Shown here: positions 27,656 to 37,449 of the stretch, one piece after another
How positions within the stretch are numbered: position 1 is the first letter of the stretch
Layout: every line of letters begins with the position of its first letter
Assembly: GCF_038396765.1 (NCBI RefSeq)
Contig: NZ_CP150096.1
Location: forward strand, 2,525,001-2,589,000
Direction: 5' to 3'
Source of the DNA: Chitinophaga caseinilytica
GTDB lineage: Bacteria > Bacteroidota > Bacteroidia > Chitinophagales > Chitinophagaceae
Length of the DNA: 64,000 bases
Notes under the pieces: generated by a model
Databases searched by the model: none
Told to the model about the DNA's origin: nothing
Seen by the model: the letters and a program-made list of their open reading frames with translations, nothing else
Position numbers and translations under genes: made by a program

Positions 27656-29557
27656 ATGAGAAAAAACATACAAACGTGGATCGTGGCGGCGTTGCTGCTG
27701 GTCAGCTTTCCCTCCTGTAAAAAGTACCTGGATGTGATGCCGGACAACGTGGCTACCATCGACTATGCGTTCCGCAACCGGAATGAGGCGGAGAATTACC
27801 TGTTTACCTGTTACGCCACGATGCAGCGGAACCTGTTCTACACCTGGAATGATCCCGCGTTTACCATGGGCGGCGAGATTATTCACCCTATTCTCCAGGA
27901 AGGCGGCGGCGGCGATTTCGGGTTCCGCGCCCTTCGGTCGGGCAAAAACGTCATGTCTGTGGAGTTCGATCTGTTCAATGGCTCGAACGGGGGCGTAAAG
28001 CTGTACCAGGCCATCCGCCGCTGCAACATTTTCCTCGATAACGTGGATAAGCCGATCGATCTGACGCCGACTGAAAAAGCACGCTGGACCGCGGAGGCGA
28101 AATTCCTCAAGGCATATTACAATTACTGGCTGGTGCGGCAATACGGGCCTGTTCCCCTCATCCGGAAAAACCTGCCGCTGAACGCTTCGGTTGAAGATGT
28201 GCGGGTGAAGCGGGAGCATGTGGACACTGTTTTCAACTACATCGTGCAACTGCTCGACGAAGCCGTGCCCGGATTGCCGCCGGTGATCACTTCGGCGGCC
28301 AGCGAATCGGGGCGCATCACGAAAGCTGCGGCGCTCAGCCTGAAAGCGGAGGCGTTGACATGGCAGGCAAGCCCCCTGTTCAACGGAAACCCCGACTACA
28401 TTTCGTTCCGCACAAAAGAAGGACAGACATTGTTCCCCGAAAAATTCGATCCCGGAAAATGGACGCGCGCGGCCGCGGCCTGCAAGGAAGCGGTGGAAGC
28501 GGCGCATGATGCCGGTATTAAACTGTACGATTTCGTTCCGCCCGCCAACCTGTCCAACATCAGTGACTCCACGATGAAGCTGCTCGCTTTCCAGGGAACG
28601 GTTTCGCATCTCTTTAACGACGAAGTGATCTGGGGCGCCAATCCCGTGCACGCTGATTTCCAATATTACTGCGTTCCGAAAATGACCCCGGAATCGCAGG
28701 CGAACGATATCATCTTCGGCAGCCTGTGCGCGCCGCTGGCCATCGCGGAATTGTTTTATACGGAAAACGGTGTGCCCATCAACGAAGACAAAACCTGGGA
28801 TTACGCCAACCGCAATACGCCCCGCGCCAGCGACGATGCGCATAAATACTACATCCACAACGGCTACCAGACCGCCGGCCTCAACCTGCATCGCGAAATG
28901 CGCTTTTACGCCAGCCTCGGCTTCGATGGCAGCAACTGGTTCGGCAACGGTACGCTCGACGATGAGAACCAGCAATACATCCAGGGCAAGATGAAACAGG
29001 TCAGCGGCGCCGCGATGGCGATCAAAACCAATGCCACGGGGTACTGGATCAAGAAGCTCGTGTCTTACCAGAGCGAATTCCAACGCCAGAGCCTGCCGGT
29101 AGCCTTCGCTGTGCCCCGCATCCGGCTGGCCGCCATGTACCTGCTCTACGCCGAAGCCCTCAACGAAGCGGGCAACCAGGCCGAGGCGCTCGTCTGGATC
29201 AATAAGGTAAGGGAAAGGGCCGGACTGAAAACCGTGCAGGAATCCTGGAGCACCTATTCCAGCCAGCCCGGCAAATTCAATACCAAAGACGGTCTGCGGC
29301 AGATCATCCACCAGGAAAGGCGCATCGAGCTGGCATTCGAAAGCCAGGTTGGTTGGGACATGCGGCGGTGGAAGGAAATGAAGGACTACTTCAGCAGCCC
29401 CATCCAGGGATGGAGCGTGTATGAAGAATCCGTTGCCGGATATTACCGCCGGCGCACCATCTTCATGCCGGTGTACAGCACAAAAGAATATCTCTGGCCC
29501 ATCAGCGACAACGATCTCACCGTGAACCCGAATCTCGTACAGACGCCGTTGTGGTAA
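27656..29557 (+). CDS. RagB/SusD family nutrient-uptake lipoprotein
   Basis: A 633-residue surface lipoprotein with signal and lipobox SFPSC (Cys about 22) followed by KKYLDVMPDN, the usual SusD start. The TPR-like helical SusD core contains ARWTAEAKFLKAYYNYWLVR, AVPRIRLAAMYLLYAEALNEAG and HQERRIELAFESQ. It binds the substrate outside the cell and acts as the lid of the SusC channel. It is slightly longer than typical SusD proteins (500-600 residues). It is second in the operon. Confidence 0.95.
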   Translation: MRKNIQTWIVAALLLVSFPSCKKYLDVMPDNVATIDYAFRNRNEAENYLFTCYATMQRNLFYTWNDPAFTMGGEIIHPILQEGGGGDFGFRALRSGKNVMSVEFDLFNGSNGGVKLYQAIRRCNIFLDNVDKPIDLTPTEKARWTAEAKFLKAYYNYWLVRQYGPVPLIRKNLPLNASVEDVRVKREHVDTVFNYIVQLLDEAVPGLPPVITSAASESGRITKAAALSLKAEALTWQASPLFNGNPDYISFRTKEGQTLFPEKFDPGKWTRAAAACKEAVEAAHDAGIKLYDFVPPANLSNISDSTMKLLAFQGTVSHLFNDEVIWGANPVHADFQYYCVPKMTPESQANDIIFGSLCAPLAIAELFYTENGVPINEDKTWDYANRNTPRASDDAHKYYIHNGYQTAGLNLHREMRFYASLGFDGSNWFGNGTLDDENQQYIQGKMKQVSGAAMAIKTNATGYWIKKLVSYQSEFQRQSLPVAFAVPRIRLAAMYLLYAEALNEAGNQAEALVWINKVRERAGLKTVQESWSTYSSQPGKFNTKDGLRQIIHQERRIELAFESQVGWDMRRWKEMKDYFSSPIQGWSVYEESVAGYYRRRTIFMPVYSTKEYLWPISDNDLTVNPNLVQTPLW

Positions 29558-29589
29558 ACCAGCCCATCCATCAATAAAAATCAAGCAAG

Positions 29590-30789
29590 ATGAAAACTTC
29601 ACAAACCAGAATATTCGCACTGCTCGGCTTCATGGGGCTGGCAACCATATGGGGCGGCTGTTTCAAAGACGATATCTACAACGGGCCCACGGAAAAAGAC
29701 GGTACCAAGCCCGGCCCGGTCTCCAACGTCCAGGTGAAAAACGTCAACGGTGGCGCCACCATCACCTACAAACTGCCGAATTCGTCTAACCTCCTGTACG
29801 TAAGGGCCAGATATAAAGCCAATGACGTAACTGCCCGCCAGACGCAGGTTTCCTACTATTCCAACAGTATCGAACTGAGCGGGTTCGCAGAGAAAAAAGA
29901 ATATGAAGTGACGCTGACCGCCGTTTCGCGGGGAGAAGTGGAATCCGACCCGGTAATCGTGAAAGTGCACCCGGAAACACCCATCCACCGCCTCGTGCTG
30001 CCCACCGTTGAAATCAATCCCGATTTCGGCGGCATCTTCGTATCCGCGCAAAATCCCGTCCGCGAGAAGATCGGCGTCATCGTGATCACGGCCGACAAGA
30101 ACGGAGAATTCAAGCCCATCGAAAGCAAATACCTCACAACGGCGGAAATCGGCTTCAGCGTCCGCGGATACGAAAGCAAACCCCGGAAATTCGGCGTGTA
30201 CGTCGTAGACAGGTGGGGCAACAGTTCCGATACCCTGTTCGCCGACATTACACCGCTGTTCGAATCCATGATCGAAAAGAGCAAGTTCGCGGAATATCCC
30301 CTGCCTGGCGATGAGCCCATGGATTACGGATGGGCGCTGCCTTTCCTGTGGGACGATAAAACGGAAGAAGCCAACGGCAACGGTTTCCATACCACCACCG
30401 TAGGCGCGCTGCCCAAGCACGTAACGTTCGACATGGGCGCGAGCTACAACCTCAGCCGCTATAAAATGTGGCATCGTGTGAACGACTGGATGGCCTTCTC
30501 GCACGGCAACCCGAAGCGTTGGAAGCTCTGGGGCACGAACACCAAACCCGCTACCAACGGCAGCTTCGACGGCTGGACGCTCATCGGTGAATACGAAACG
30601 CCGACCAAGCCTTCCGGCAGGCCGCCCTACGACAATACACCGGAAGACGTGGCCCGGGCAAGGCAGGGCTTTGAGTTCAACATCCCGTCAAACACGCCGA
30701 AAGTAAGGTACATCCGCATCCAGGTCGAGGAAACCCTTTCCGGCGCCAACTTCTGGCACCTGATGGAAATCACTTTCTGGGGTCAATGA
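29590..30789 (+). CDS. DUF5000/DUF5126 domain lipoprotein of the Sus-like operon
   Basis: A 399-residue lipoprotein (lipobox TIWGGC, Cys about 22). It has a fibronectin-like N-terminal domain (about 40-135, GPVSNVQVKNVNGGATITY), a middle beta domain (about 140-225) and a C-terminal discoidin-like domain (about 240-399, HVTFDMGASYNLSRYKMWHR...FWHLMEITFWGQ). This is the DUF4959/DUF5126/DUF5000 arrangement found after SusD in Bacteroidota. It is probably a surface glycan-binding accessory. It starts 32 bp after susD. Confidence 0.85.
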   Translation: MKTSQTRIFALLGFMGLATIWGGCFKDDIYNGPTEKDGTKPGPVSNVQVKNVNGGATITYKLPNSSNLLYVRARYKANDVTARQTQVSYYSNSIELSGFAEKKEYEVTLTAVSRGEVESDPVIVKVHPETPIHRLVLPTVEINPDFGGIFVSAQNPVREKIGVIVITADKNGEFKPIESKYLTTAEIGFSVRGYESKPRKFGVYVVDRWGNSSDTLFADITPLFESMIEKSKFAEYPLPGDEPMDYGWALPFLWDDKTEEANGNGFHTTTVGALPKHVTFDMGASYNLSRYKMWHRVNDWMAFSHGNPKRWKLWGTNTKPATNGSFDGWTLIGEYETPTKPSGRPPYDNTPEDVARARQGFEFNIPSNTPKVRYIRIQVEETLSGANFWHLMEITFWGQ

Positions 30790-30810
30790 TCATTCAAAAC
30801 GCATTAACAC

Positions 30811-31500
30811 ATGAAAACACTCAATCCATATACCCTCCTGGCCGCCGGCTGCGCGATGCTCCTGGCTTTGGGCGCCTGCGACAGGGAACCGACCGATTAC
30901 CGGGAATTCCTCGGCGGAAAAGAAAGCGTCTATCCCGGCAAGCCGAACAACCTCAAGGCCAGTCCCGGCCGCGACCGCGTGGAGTTTTCCTGGAATCCCA
31001 GTGCAGACCCCAGCGTGAAACGTTACCGCATCACCTGGAACAATGGCCGGAATGCTGCAATGGTAGACGCTTCCACCCATGATCCCGCGGAATTCATAAA
31101 AGTGGTCGTGCCGGCTGTGAATGAAGACAGGTATGAATTTGCGTTGTACGCCCTCGATGCGGCGGGCAACATATCGGTGCCCAGTCCGATTTCTGTTCGT
31201 ACGTACGGCGCGCGGTACGAAAGCGGCCTGAACAACCGTGGCGTTCTTTCCAAGTGGTTCGAAAGCGAAACGCTCGTGATCCAGTGGGCAACGGCAGATA
31301 CGGTGCACACCGGCTCCCGGATCGCTTATACCGATGTGAACGGACAGAAAAAAACGTACGACGTGCTGCCCGACGCTTTGGAAACGCGCGTGCCTAATTG
31401 TAAGGCGGGAGAAGCGGTCAGCGTTTTATCCGGCTACAAACCGGTGACGCTGGCTATCGACACGTTTTACGCATTGAAACCGGATACATTGAAATTTTAG
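30811..31500 (+). CDS. DUF4998 domain lipoprotein of the Sus-like operon
   Basis: A 229-residue lipoprotein (lipobox LALGAC, Cys about 23). It continues with REFLGGKESVYPGKPNNLKA, typical of DUF4998 proteins, and has two fibronectin-like modules. It is the last gene of the SusC/SusD operon, 21 bp after the DUF5000 gene and 23 bp before a terminator. Its role is probably substrate binding at the cell surface. No enzyme is encoded in this operon. Confidence 0.85.
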   Translation: MKTLNPYTLLAAGCAMLLALGACDREPTDYREFLGGKESVYPGKPNNLKASPGRDRVEFSWNPSADPSVKRYRITWNNGRNAAMVDASTHDPAEFIKVVVPAVNEDRYEFALYALDAAGNISVPSPISVRTYGARYESGLNNRGVLSKWFESETLVIQWATADTVHTGSRIAYTDVNGQKKTYDVLPDALETRVPNCKAGEAVSVLSGYKPVTLAIDTFYALKPDTLKF

Positions 31501-31523
31501 TACACTGTACTGTTTGTATGTTG

Positions 31524-31556
31524 GCCCTCGGGAATAGACGCCCGGGGGCTTTTTTT
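31524..31556 (+). terminator. Terminator of the SusC/SusD operon
   Basis: Stem GCCCTCGGG / CCCGGGGGC (one T-G wobble), 8-nt loop, followed by seven Ts. Confidence 0.8.
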
Positions 31557-31573
31557 ATGGGGACAGGTGCCAT

Positions 31574-31603
31574 AAAAAAAACGGCCTCCGCAAGGGAGGC
31601 CGT
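31574..31603 (-). terminator. Terminator of the isocitrate dehydrogenase gene
   Basis: Perfect 9-bp stem ACGGCCTCC / GGAGGCCGT with loop GCAAG. On the minus strand it is followed by a run of T (the A run at 31574-31581). Confidence 0.8.
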
Positions 31604-31623
31604 TCCTATCGCAAGTGATCGGA

Positions 31624-32856
31624 TTACTTGGAGAGTTTGGCTTTCAGGCCTTTGTCCAGCTCTTCGAGGAATTCCTCGGTGTAGAGATAGTGCTTGCCGT
31701 GCTCCACTTTGTTGCCGTGGATGCAGACAGCGAGGTCTTTGGTCATTTTGCCGCTTTCTACGGTTTCGATGCACACGGCTTCGAGGGCGTGGCAGAAATC
31801 GATCAGGGCCTGGTTGCCGTCCAGTTTGCCACGGAACTCCAGGCCGCGGGTCCATGCGAAGATGGAGGCGATGGGGTTGGTGGAAGTGGGTTTACCTGCC
31901 TGGTGATCGCGGTAGTGGCGGGTTACGGTGCCGTGGGCGGCTTCCGCTTCCATCGTTTTGCCGTCGGGCGTAACGAGGGTAGAGGTCATGAGGCCGAGGG
32001 AACCGAAGCCCTGGGCCACGGTGTCTGACTGCACGTCGCCATCGTAGTTCTTGCAAGCCCAAACGAAGTTGCCGTTCCATTTCAGGGCGGATGCCACCAT
32101 GTCGTCGATCAGGCGGTGCTCGTAGGTGAGGCCGTTCTTGTCGAACTCGGCTTTGAATTCCTTCTGGTAAACGTCTTCGAAGATATCTTTGAAGCGGCCG
32201 TCGTATTTTTTCAGGATGGTGTTCTTGGTGCTGAGGTACAGGGGCCATTTCTTCATGAGGGCCTGGTTGAAGCAGGCGCGCGCGAAGCCGTAGATGGATT
32301 CGTCGGTATTGTACATCGCCAGGGCAACGCCGTCGCCTTTGAAGTTGTACACTTCGAATTCCTGTACTTCACCGTTTTCGCCTTCGAACTTCACGGTCAG
32401 TTTGCCTTTGCCTTTGGTCACGAAGTCGGTAGCGCGGTACTGGTCGCCGAAAGCGTGGCGGCCGATGCAGATGGGAGCGGTCCAGTTGGGCACGAGGCGC
32501 GGAACGTTGCTCATCACGATCGGTTCGCGGAACACGGTGCCGTCGAGGATGTTACGGATGGTGCCGTTGGGGGATTTCCACATCTGCTTCAGTCCGAATT
32601 CCGTTACACGTTGCTCGTCGGGCGTAATAGTGGCGCATTTGATGCCCACGTTATATTGTTTGATGGCGTTGGCGGCGTCAATAGTCACCTGGTCGTTGGT
32701 GGCATCGCGGTGCTCCATGCCCAGGTCGTAATATTTAATGTCCAGCTCCAGATACGGTGTGATCAGTTTGTCTTTGATGAACTTCCAGATGATCCGCGTC
32801 ATTTCGTCGCCATCCAGTTCAACCACAGGGTTTGCAACTTTGATTTTTTGTGACAT
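31624..32856 (-). CDS. NADP-dependent isocitrate dehydrogenase, eukaryote-like dimeric type
   Basis: A 410-residue enzyme that oxidises isocitrate to 2-oxoglutarate with NADP. The start [20 protein letters not shown] and the motifs [19 protein letters not shown] and [10 protein letters not shown] with [17 protein letters not shown] are those of the IDH1/IDH2-like subfamily II. The ATG at 32856 is chosen. An upstream extension to 32901 has no family resemblance. A second, unrelated-subfamily NADP-IDH lies 160 bp upstream on the same strand. A near-consensus -7 element, TATCTTTC, is at 32954-32961. Confidence 0.94.
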   Translation of the reverse strand: MSQKIKVANPVVELDGDEMTRIIWKFIKDKLITPYLELDIKYYDLGMEHRDATNDQVTIDAANAIKQYNVGIKCATITPDEQRVTEFGLKQMWKSPNGTIRNILDGTVFREPIVMSNVPRLVPNWTAPICIGRHAFGDQYRATDFVTKGKGKLTVKFEGENGEVQEFEVYNFKGDGVALAMYNTDESIYGFARACFNQALMKKWPLYLSTKNTILKKYDGRFKDIFEDVYQKEFKAEFDKNGLTYEHRLIDDMVASALKWNGNFVWACKNYDGDVQSDTVAQGFGSLGLMTSTLVTPDGKTMEAEAAHGTVTRHYRDHQAGKPTSTNPIASIFAWTRGLEFRGKLDGNQALIDFCHALEAVCIETVESGKMTKDLAVCIHGNKVEHGKHYLYTEEFLEELDKGLKAKLSK

Positions 32857-33016
32857 CGATGTAATGTTTTGTGTTCTTCTTATAAAATCTTTATGAGACA
32901 CGAAATCCCGCTACAGATTACGTTTTTCTATCAAATGATATTATTTGAATGTCGAAAGATAGTATTATCCTTCAAAAAAACGTAATCGTGGCGGGAAAAT
33001 CGCTGTTAAGGCTATC

Positions 33017-34282
33017 TTAAAGCTGCTTGATGATCTCGTCTGCGAACTCGCTGGTCTTCACGAGCGTGGCGTCGTCCATCAGTTTGTAGAAGTCGATGGT
33101 AACGCGTTTGCGCATGATGGCGGTGCTGAGCCCGTGGGTGATGATATCAGCGGCTTCCTTCCATCCCAGGTATTCCAGCATCATTACGCCGGAAAGGATC
33201 ACGGAGGAAGGGTTCATGGTATCTGTGTCGGCGAAGCGGGGCGCGGTGCCGTGGGTGGCTTCGAACACGGCGTGGCCGGTAGCGTAGTTGATGTTGCCGC
33301 CGGGCGCGATGCCGATACCGCCTACTGCTGCTGCCAGCGCGTCGGAGATATAGTCGCCGTTGAGGTTGAGCGTGGCGATCACGGAATAGTCCTGCGGGGC
33401 GAGGAGGATCTGCTGGAGGAAGTTATCGGCGATCACATCGTTCACGATGATCTTGTTATGCGCCTTTGCTACCGCGATTTCCTTGTTGGCCGCATCTTCG
33501 CCCAGTTCCTTCTTCGTTTTTTCCCATTGCTCCCAGGTATACACGTATTCGCCGAATTCGCGGGCCGCCAGTTCGTAGCCCCAGTTCTTGAAGCCACCTT
33601 CGGTGAACTTCATGATGTTGCCTTTGTGAACGATGGATACGGTAGGCTTTTTATGCTCGATGGCATATTTGATGGCAGCGCGCACCAGTCTTTCCGTACC
33701 TTCCTGAGACACCGGTTTGATGCCCAGCGATGAGGTTTCCGGGAAGCGGATCTTGTTCACGCCCAGTTCTTCGGTGAGGAATTTGAGGAGCTTGTTGGCG
33801 CCTTCTGTGCCATACATATATTCGATGCCGGCGTAGATGTCTTCCGTGTTTTCCCGGAAAATCACCATGTCCACCTTCTCGGGGTGCTTCACGGGGCTGG
33901 GTACTTTGTTGAACCAGCGCACGGGGCGCACGCAGGCGTAAAGGTCCAGCTCCTGGCGCATGGCCACGTTCAGGGAACGGATACCGCCGCCCACAGGGGT
34001 CGTCAGCGGGCCTTTGATAGACACCAGGTATTCCTTCAGCGCGTCCAAAGTCGTTTTGGGCAGCCATTCGCCCGTTGCCTGGAAAGCCTTTTCGCCCGCC
34101 AGTACTTCTTTCCACTCGATCTTCCGCTCACCACCGTAAGCTTTCTCCACAGCCGCGTCGAACACCCGCACGCTCGCACGCCAGATATCCGGCCCGATGC
34201 CGTCCCCGATAATAAATGGAATAATAGGATGGGCAGGAACCTTGATCTGCCCGTTGATCATCTGAATTTTTTCTGCCGGCAT
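33017..34282 (-). CDS. icd: NADP-dependent isocitrate dehydrogenase, bacterial (E. coli Icd-like) type
   Basis: A 421-residue enzyme of the bacterial Icd subfamily I. Seen motifs: [20 protein letters not shown] near the N-terminus, [23 protein letters not shown] (substrate loop with the Ser equivalent to the phosphorylatable serine of E. coli Icd), [13 protein letters not shown], and [20 protein letters not shown] with [10 protein letters not shown] near the cofactor site. The ATG at 34282 ([10 protein letters not shown]) matches the family start. Its own TACCTTTG promoter element is at 34304. The reaction is the same as that of the neighbouring enzyme at 31624-32856. Confidence 0.94.
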   Translation of the reverse strand: MPAEKIQMINGQIKVPAHPIIPFIIGDGIGPDIWRASVRVFDAAVEKAYGGERKIEWKEVLAGEKAFQATGEWLPKTTLDALKEYLVSIKGPLTTPVGGGIRSLNVAMRQELDLYACVRPVRWFNKVPSPVKHPEKVDMVIFRENTEDIYAGIEYMYGTEGANKLLKFLTEELGVNKIRFPETSSLGIKPVSQEGTERLVRAAIKYAIEHKKPTVSIVHKGNIMKFTEGGFKNWGYELAAREFGEYVYTWEQWEKTKKELGEDAANKEIAVAKAHNKIIVNDVIADNFLQQILLAPQDYSVIATLNLNGDYISDALAAAVGGIGIAPGGNINYATGHAVFEATHGTAPRFADTDTMNPSSVILSGVMMLEYLGWKEAADIITHGLSTAIMRKRVTIDFYKLMDDATLVKTSEFADEIIKQL

Positions 34283-34303
34283 ATTGCTTTTCTTTATTGA
34301 CCG

Positions 34304-34311
34304 CAAAGGTA
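34304..34311 (-). promoter_or_regulatory. Bacteroidota -7 promoter element (TACCTTTG) of icd
   Basis: Perfect TAnnTTTG on the minus strand, 22 bp before the icd ATG. Confidence 0.55.
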
Positions 34312-34398
34312 ACACATTTACAACGGTCCCCACCCCCCGATTTGTGAGAATTAACTTAAATTCGGGATAGAATTGTCTGACCCGTAAATCCGGACTCC

Positions 34399-35061
34399 AT
34401 GGAGCAACATATTGTCACAATATTGGATATAAGCCCTGTTACGCACGACGTCAAACGCTTCAAAATCCGTAAACCCCAGGGGTACACGTTCATACCCGGA
34501 CAGGCGACGGACGTGGCCATCAACAAACCTGGCTGGAACGACCAGCTGCGGCCTTTCACCTTTACGGCGCTCAACGACTGGGACCATCTTGAGTTCACTA
34601 TCAAGATTTATGACGACCACGACGGCGTCACCCACCAGCTGGGGCAGCTCCGGGCGGGCGATGAACTGATCATCCACGACCCCTGGGGCGCCATCCAGTA
34701 CCAGGGCGAAGGCGTGTTCATCGCCGGAGGCGCCGGTGTTACGCCGTTCATCGCCATTTTCCGGCAGTTGCGGGAAGATGGGAAAATTGGAGGTAACAAA
34801 TTGATATTCAGTAATAAAACGCGGGAAGACATTATCCTCGAGCCCGAATTCCGCGCCATGCTCGGCCCCAATTTCATCAATACCCTTACCGACGAGGCCC
34901 GGCCGGGGTACGATCATCATTATATAGACGAAGTGTATCTGCGCGATAAGGTCAAGAACTTCAAACAGCACTTCTATATCTGCGGCCCAGACCCCATGGT
35001 GGCCGCTTTGCAGCCCATTATCCGGAAATTGGGCGGCGAATCCGTCATCGTCGAGCTTTGA
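34399..35061 (+). CDS. Ferredoxin-NADP reductase-like flavoprotein
   Basis: A 220-residue protein with the FNR-family layout. The FAD domain (about 1-95) carries the flavin motif [10 protein letters not shown], and the NAD(P) domain (about 105-220) carries [15 protein letters not shown] and ends near [13 protein letters not shown]. There is no 2Fe-2S motif and no N-terminal extension, so it is a stand-alone reductase that passes electrons from NAD(P)H to an unknown acceptor. It is divergent from icd (116 bp between starts). Confidence 0.88.
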   Translation: MEQHIVTILDISPVTHDVKRFKIRKPQGYTFIPGQATDVAINKPGWNDQLRPFTFTALNDWDHLEFTIKIYDDHDGVTHQLGQLRAGDELIIHDPWGAIQYQGEGVFIAGGAGVTPFIAIFRQLREDGKIGGNKLIFSNKTREDIILEPEFRAMLGPNFINTLTDEARPGYDHHYIDEVYLRDKVKNFKQHFYICGPDPMVAALQPIIRKLGGESVIVEL

Positions 35062-35124
35062 CCGGTTTCACCGACGATTTCCCCCTTTTTACCGGTAAAT
35101 CCACCCTCGCCCGCCTGATAGCGG

Positions 35125-35155
35125 TTGACCGGCGTATATGCGCTCCGTATGTTTG
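35125..35155 (+). promoter_or_regulatory. Candidate promoter (TTG, 20 bp, TATGTTTG)
   Basis: TTG at 35125-35127 and TATGTTTG at 35148-35155, separated by 20 bp, which matches the Bacteroidota -33/-7 spacing. It lies 49 bp before the ATG at 35205. Confidence 0.5.
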
Positions 35156-35204
35156 CATCATCAATCAAACAATCCTAACCTACAAAACGCAAACACTACA
35201 ATTT

Positions 35205-35924
35205 ATGAGCAGGTATAATCGTCAACATGAAAGCGGCAGCAACGGAGGACTCTGGGCCGGTCTCATCATCCTCTGTATCGGTATCTTCATCCTGTTGAGA
35301 AGAATGGGGGTTTTCTTCCCCGACTGGCTGTTTTCCTGGCCGATGATCCTTATCGCCGTGGGTTTCATCATGGGCGTGAAAGGAAAATTCCAGGGCGTGG
35401 CCTGGTTCATCGTCACCTTTATCGGCTGTATCTTCCTGGTGGGGGATATTGTGCCGTACGACTGGAACCTGCGACGGTTCCTCTGGCCCGCGATCCTCAT
35501 CGTTATCGGGGTATATATCATCGGCCGGGCAACGAGTAAAAAGCAACAGTACGAACAGATATTTACGTCGGACGATAGCGCCAGCCAGGACGATTTCCTG
35601 CAGGCCACCACGGTTTTCAGCGGCACCAACAAAGTCGTGCTTTCCAAAAACTTCCTGGGTGGTAACATTACCACGATTTTCGGCGGTACGGAACTGAACT
35701 TTTCGCAGGCGGATATCAACGGAGAAGTGATCCTGGAGATCACGAACCTCTTCGCCGGTACGGAAATCATCGTGCCTTCGAGCTGGAACGTGAAAGTAGA
35801 CATCAACACCGTGTTCGGCGGGATCGAAGACAAACGCGTTGTTCCGCCGGCCGTTCCGACCAACAAGACGCTTATCCTCAGGGGCTCCTGCACATTCGGC
35901 GGGGTAGACCTGAAAAGCTATTGA
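35205..35924 (+). CDS. LiaF-like transmembrane and cell-envelope stress domain protein
   Basis: A 239-residue protein with four or five closely spaced membrane helices (about residues 16-125), the DUF5668/LiaI-type region. A C-terminal beta-helix-like domain follows (about 140-239, VVLSKNFLGGNITTIFGGTELNFSQA, with repeated TxFGG and FAGT motifs) and matches the C-terminal domain of LiaF. In Firmicutes LiaF represses an envelope-stress kinase. A LytS/LytTR pair lies 460 bp downstream, so a similar link is possible but unproven. The ATG at 35205 is chosen because upstream codons are not membrane-like. Confidence 0.82.
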   Translation: MSRYNRQHESGSNGGLWAGLIILCIGIFILLRRMGVFFPDWLFSWPMILIAVGFIMGVKGKFQGVAWFIVTFIGCIFLVGDIVPYDWNLRRFLWPAILIVIGVYIIGRATSKKQQYEQIFTSDDSASQDDFLQATTVFSGTNKVVLSKNFLGGNITTIFGGTELNFSQADINGEVILEITNLFAGTEIIVPSSWNVKVDINTVFGGIEDKRVVPPAVPTNKTLILRGSCTFGGVDLKSY

Positions 35925-36010
35925 TCCTTTCCTTCCGCCCATCTTTCATCCATCGTACGTTTCCCCCATTCCATCCATCCATCCTTTATATCACCGAAAA
36001 CCTTTAAAAC

Positions 36011-36364
36011 ATGTATTGGTACGTAGCCAAGATCGTTTACCAGATCATTTGCGGAACAGGCGACCACCTCCCGCAATTCGACGAGCAGCTGCGCCTCATC
36101 AGCGCAACGAGCAAGGCAGAAGCCTGGAAAAAGGCGGTGCAGATCGGGGAGCAGGAACAGTATGCTTTCCGCAACCAGCGCGAAGAACTGGTGGAATGGC
36201 GATACATCAACGTTCCCGAACTGCATACGCTCGACGAGCTGAAAGACGGTATGGAGATCTATTCCCGCGTGGAAGAGCCCGATAACGCCAACAGCTATGT
36301 GGCCCTCCTGCAAATGAAAGCGGCGCAGCTGCAAACGCAGAAGATGTTCGAACTGAATGTTTAA
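36011..36364 (+). CDS. DUF4288 domain protein
   Basis: A 117-residue soluble protein starting MYWYVAKIVYQIICG, with FDEQLRLISATSKAEAWKKA and EWRYINVPELHTLDEL. This pattern is typical of the small DUF4288 family of unknown function. It precedes a sensor kinase gene by 17 bp and could be in the same transcript. Confidence 0.7.
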   Translation: MYWYVAKIVYQIICGTGDHLPQFDEQLRLISATSKAEAWKKAVQIGEQEQYAFRNQREELVEWRYINVPELHTLDELKDGMEIYSRVEEPDNANSYVALLQMKAAQLQTQKMFELNV

Positions 36365-36381
36365 TCCGGAAAACGACTCCC

Positions 36382-37449
36382 TTGGCAACACATCTGTTAA
36401 AAGAAAAGCCCTTCCGGTGGACGTTCCTCATCGCCTGCTGCGTGTTCTCGGCCGTGCATGGTTTCATCCTGCATTACTGGCTCGGGGTAGACGGGCCCAA
36501 CGCCTGGATGGACGCCAACATCCACAACATTCTCCTGTTCATCGCGGTGGCCGCCATCACCCAGATGCAGGCTTATTATAGACCGGTGAGGATGCGCTAC
36601 GTGTATGTGGCCGTCCTCACCACCGTCATCAGCGCACTCTGGCTTTTGCTCACGCTGGTGATCCTCCGGGCGGTGTTCCCGAAAGACGCGGTATACCTGC
36701 AATGGCTGTCAGACACCGCGCCCGTGCGGTTCGCGCTGGGATGGCTTTTGCTCATGGGCACGGGGTTCCTCAGCTTCATCATGTACGAAATGGAAGACCA
36801 GCGCCAGGCGCTGGCGCGCAAAGACGCGGCGGAAAAGATGGCCCGCGAGGCCGAGCTCTACAAGCTCCGCCAGCAATTGCAGCCGCACTTCCTGTTCAAC
36901 AGCCTCAATTCCATCAACGCGCTCGTTTCCATCCGGCCGGAAGAAGCACGGCAGATGATCCAGCAACTGAGTGATTTCCTGCGCGGCACGCTCAAGCGCG
37001 AAGATCAAGGCTGGATCCCCCTGCGCGAAGAGCTCCAGTATTTACAATTGTACCTCGATATCGAGAAAGTGCGCTTCCGCCACCGGCTCACGACAGAACT
37101 GGTGACAGACCCCGGGGCAGGGGAGTTCAGCATCCCGCCCATGCTCCTCCAACCCGCCGTGGAAAACGCCATCAAATTCGGATTGTACGACACCACCGAA
37201 GCCATCAGCATCCGCATCCACGCCTGGACCGAGCACGATGTGCTCTTCGTTTCCGTCACCAATCCGTTCGACGCAGACATGCCGGCCACCGCGCGGAAAG
37301 GCACCGGCTTCGGCCTCAATTCCATCAGCCGCAGGCTATACCTGCTATTTGCCCGGCAAGACCTGCTGGAAACGAAGACCGAAGGCAATATTTTTACCAC
37401 ACTCATTAAAGTACCTCAGCAGCATGATAAAGACCATTTTGATAGATGA
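36382..37449 (+). CDS. LytS-type sensor histidine kinase (TTG start)
   Basis: A 355-residue kinase with four membrane helices (about residues 14-145), a coiled linker rich in Ala/Glu/Lys, and the His_kinase core LQPHFLFNSLNSINALVS (His about 170). The N box is LLQPAVENAIKFGL and the glycine motif GTGFGLNSISRRLYLLF. No in-frame ATG precedes the first membrane helix. The TTG at 36382, 17 bp after the previous stop and about 10 bp downstream of GGAAAA, is the likely start. The 3' end overlaps the regulator gene by 26 bp. Confidence 0.9.
   Translation: MATHLLKEKPFRWTFLIACCVFSAVHGFILHYWLGVDGPNAWMDANIHNILLFIAVAAITQMQAYYRPVRMRYVYVAVLTTVISALWLLLTLVILRAVFPKDAVYLQWLSDTAPVRFALGWLLLMGTGFLSFIMYEMEDQRQALARKDAAEKMAREAELYKLRQQLQPHFLFNSLNSINALVSIRPEEARQMIQQLSDFLRGTLKREDQGWIPLREELQYLQLYLDIEKVRFRHRLTTELVTDPGAGEFSIPPMLLQPAVENAIKFGLYDTTEAISIRIHAWTEHDVLFVSVTNPFDADMPATARKGTGFGLNSISRRLYLLFARQDLLETKTEGNIFTTLIKVPQQHDKDHFDR

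Noticed and set aside
24284..29620. A 1778-codon open frame on the minus strand opposite the SusC and SusD genes
   Set aside because: It is antisense to two clear family members, has no recognisable domain, and its length follows from the GC-rich codon use of the sense genes.
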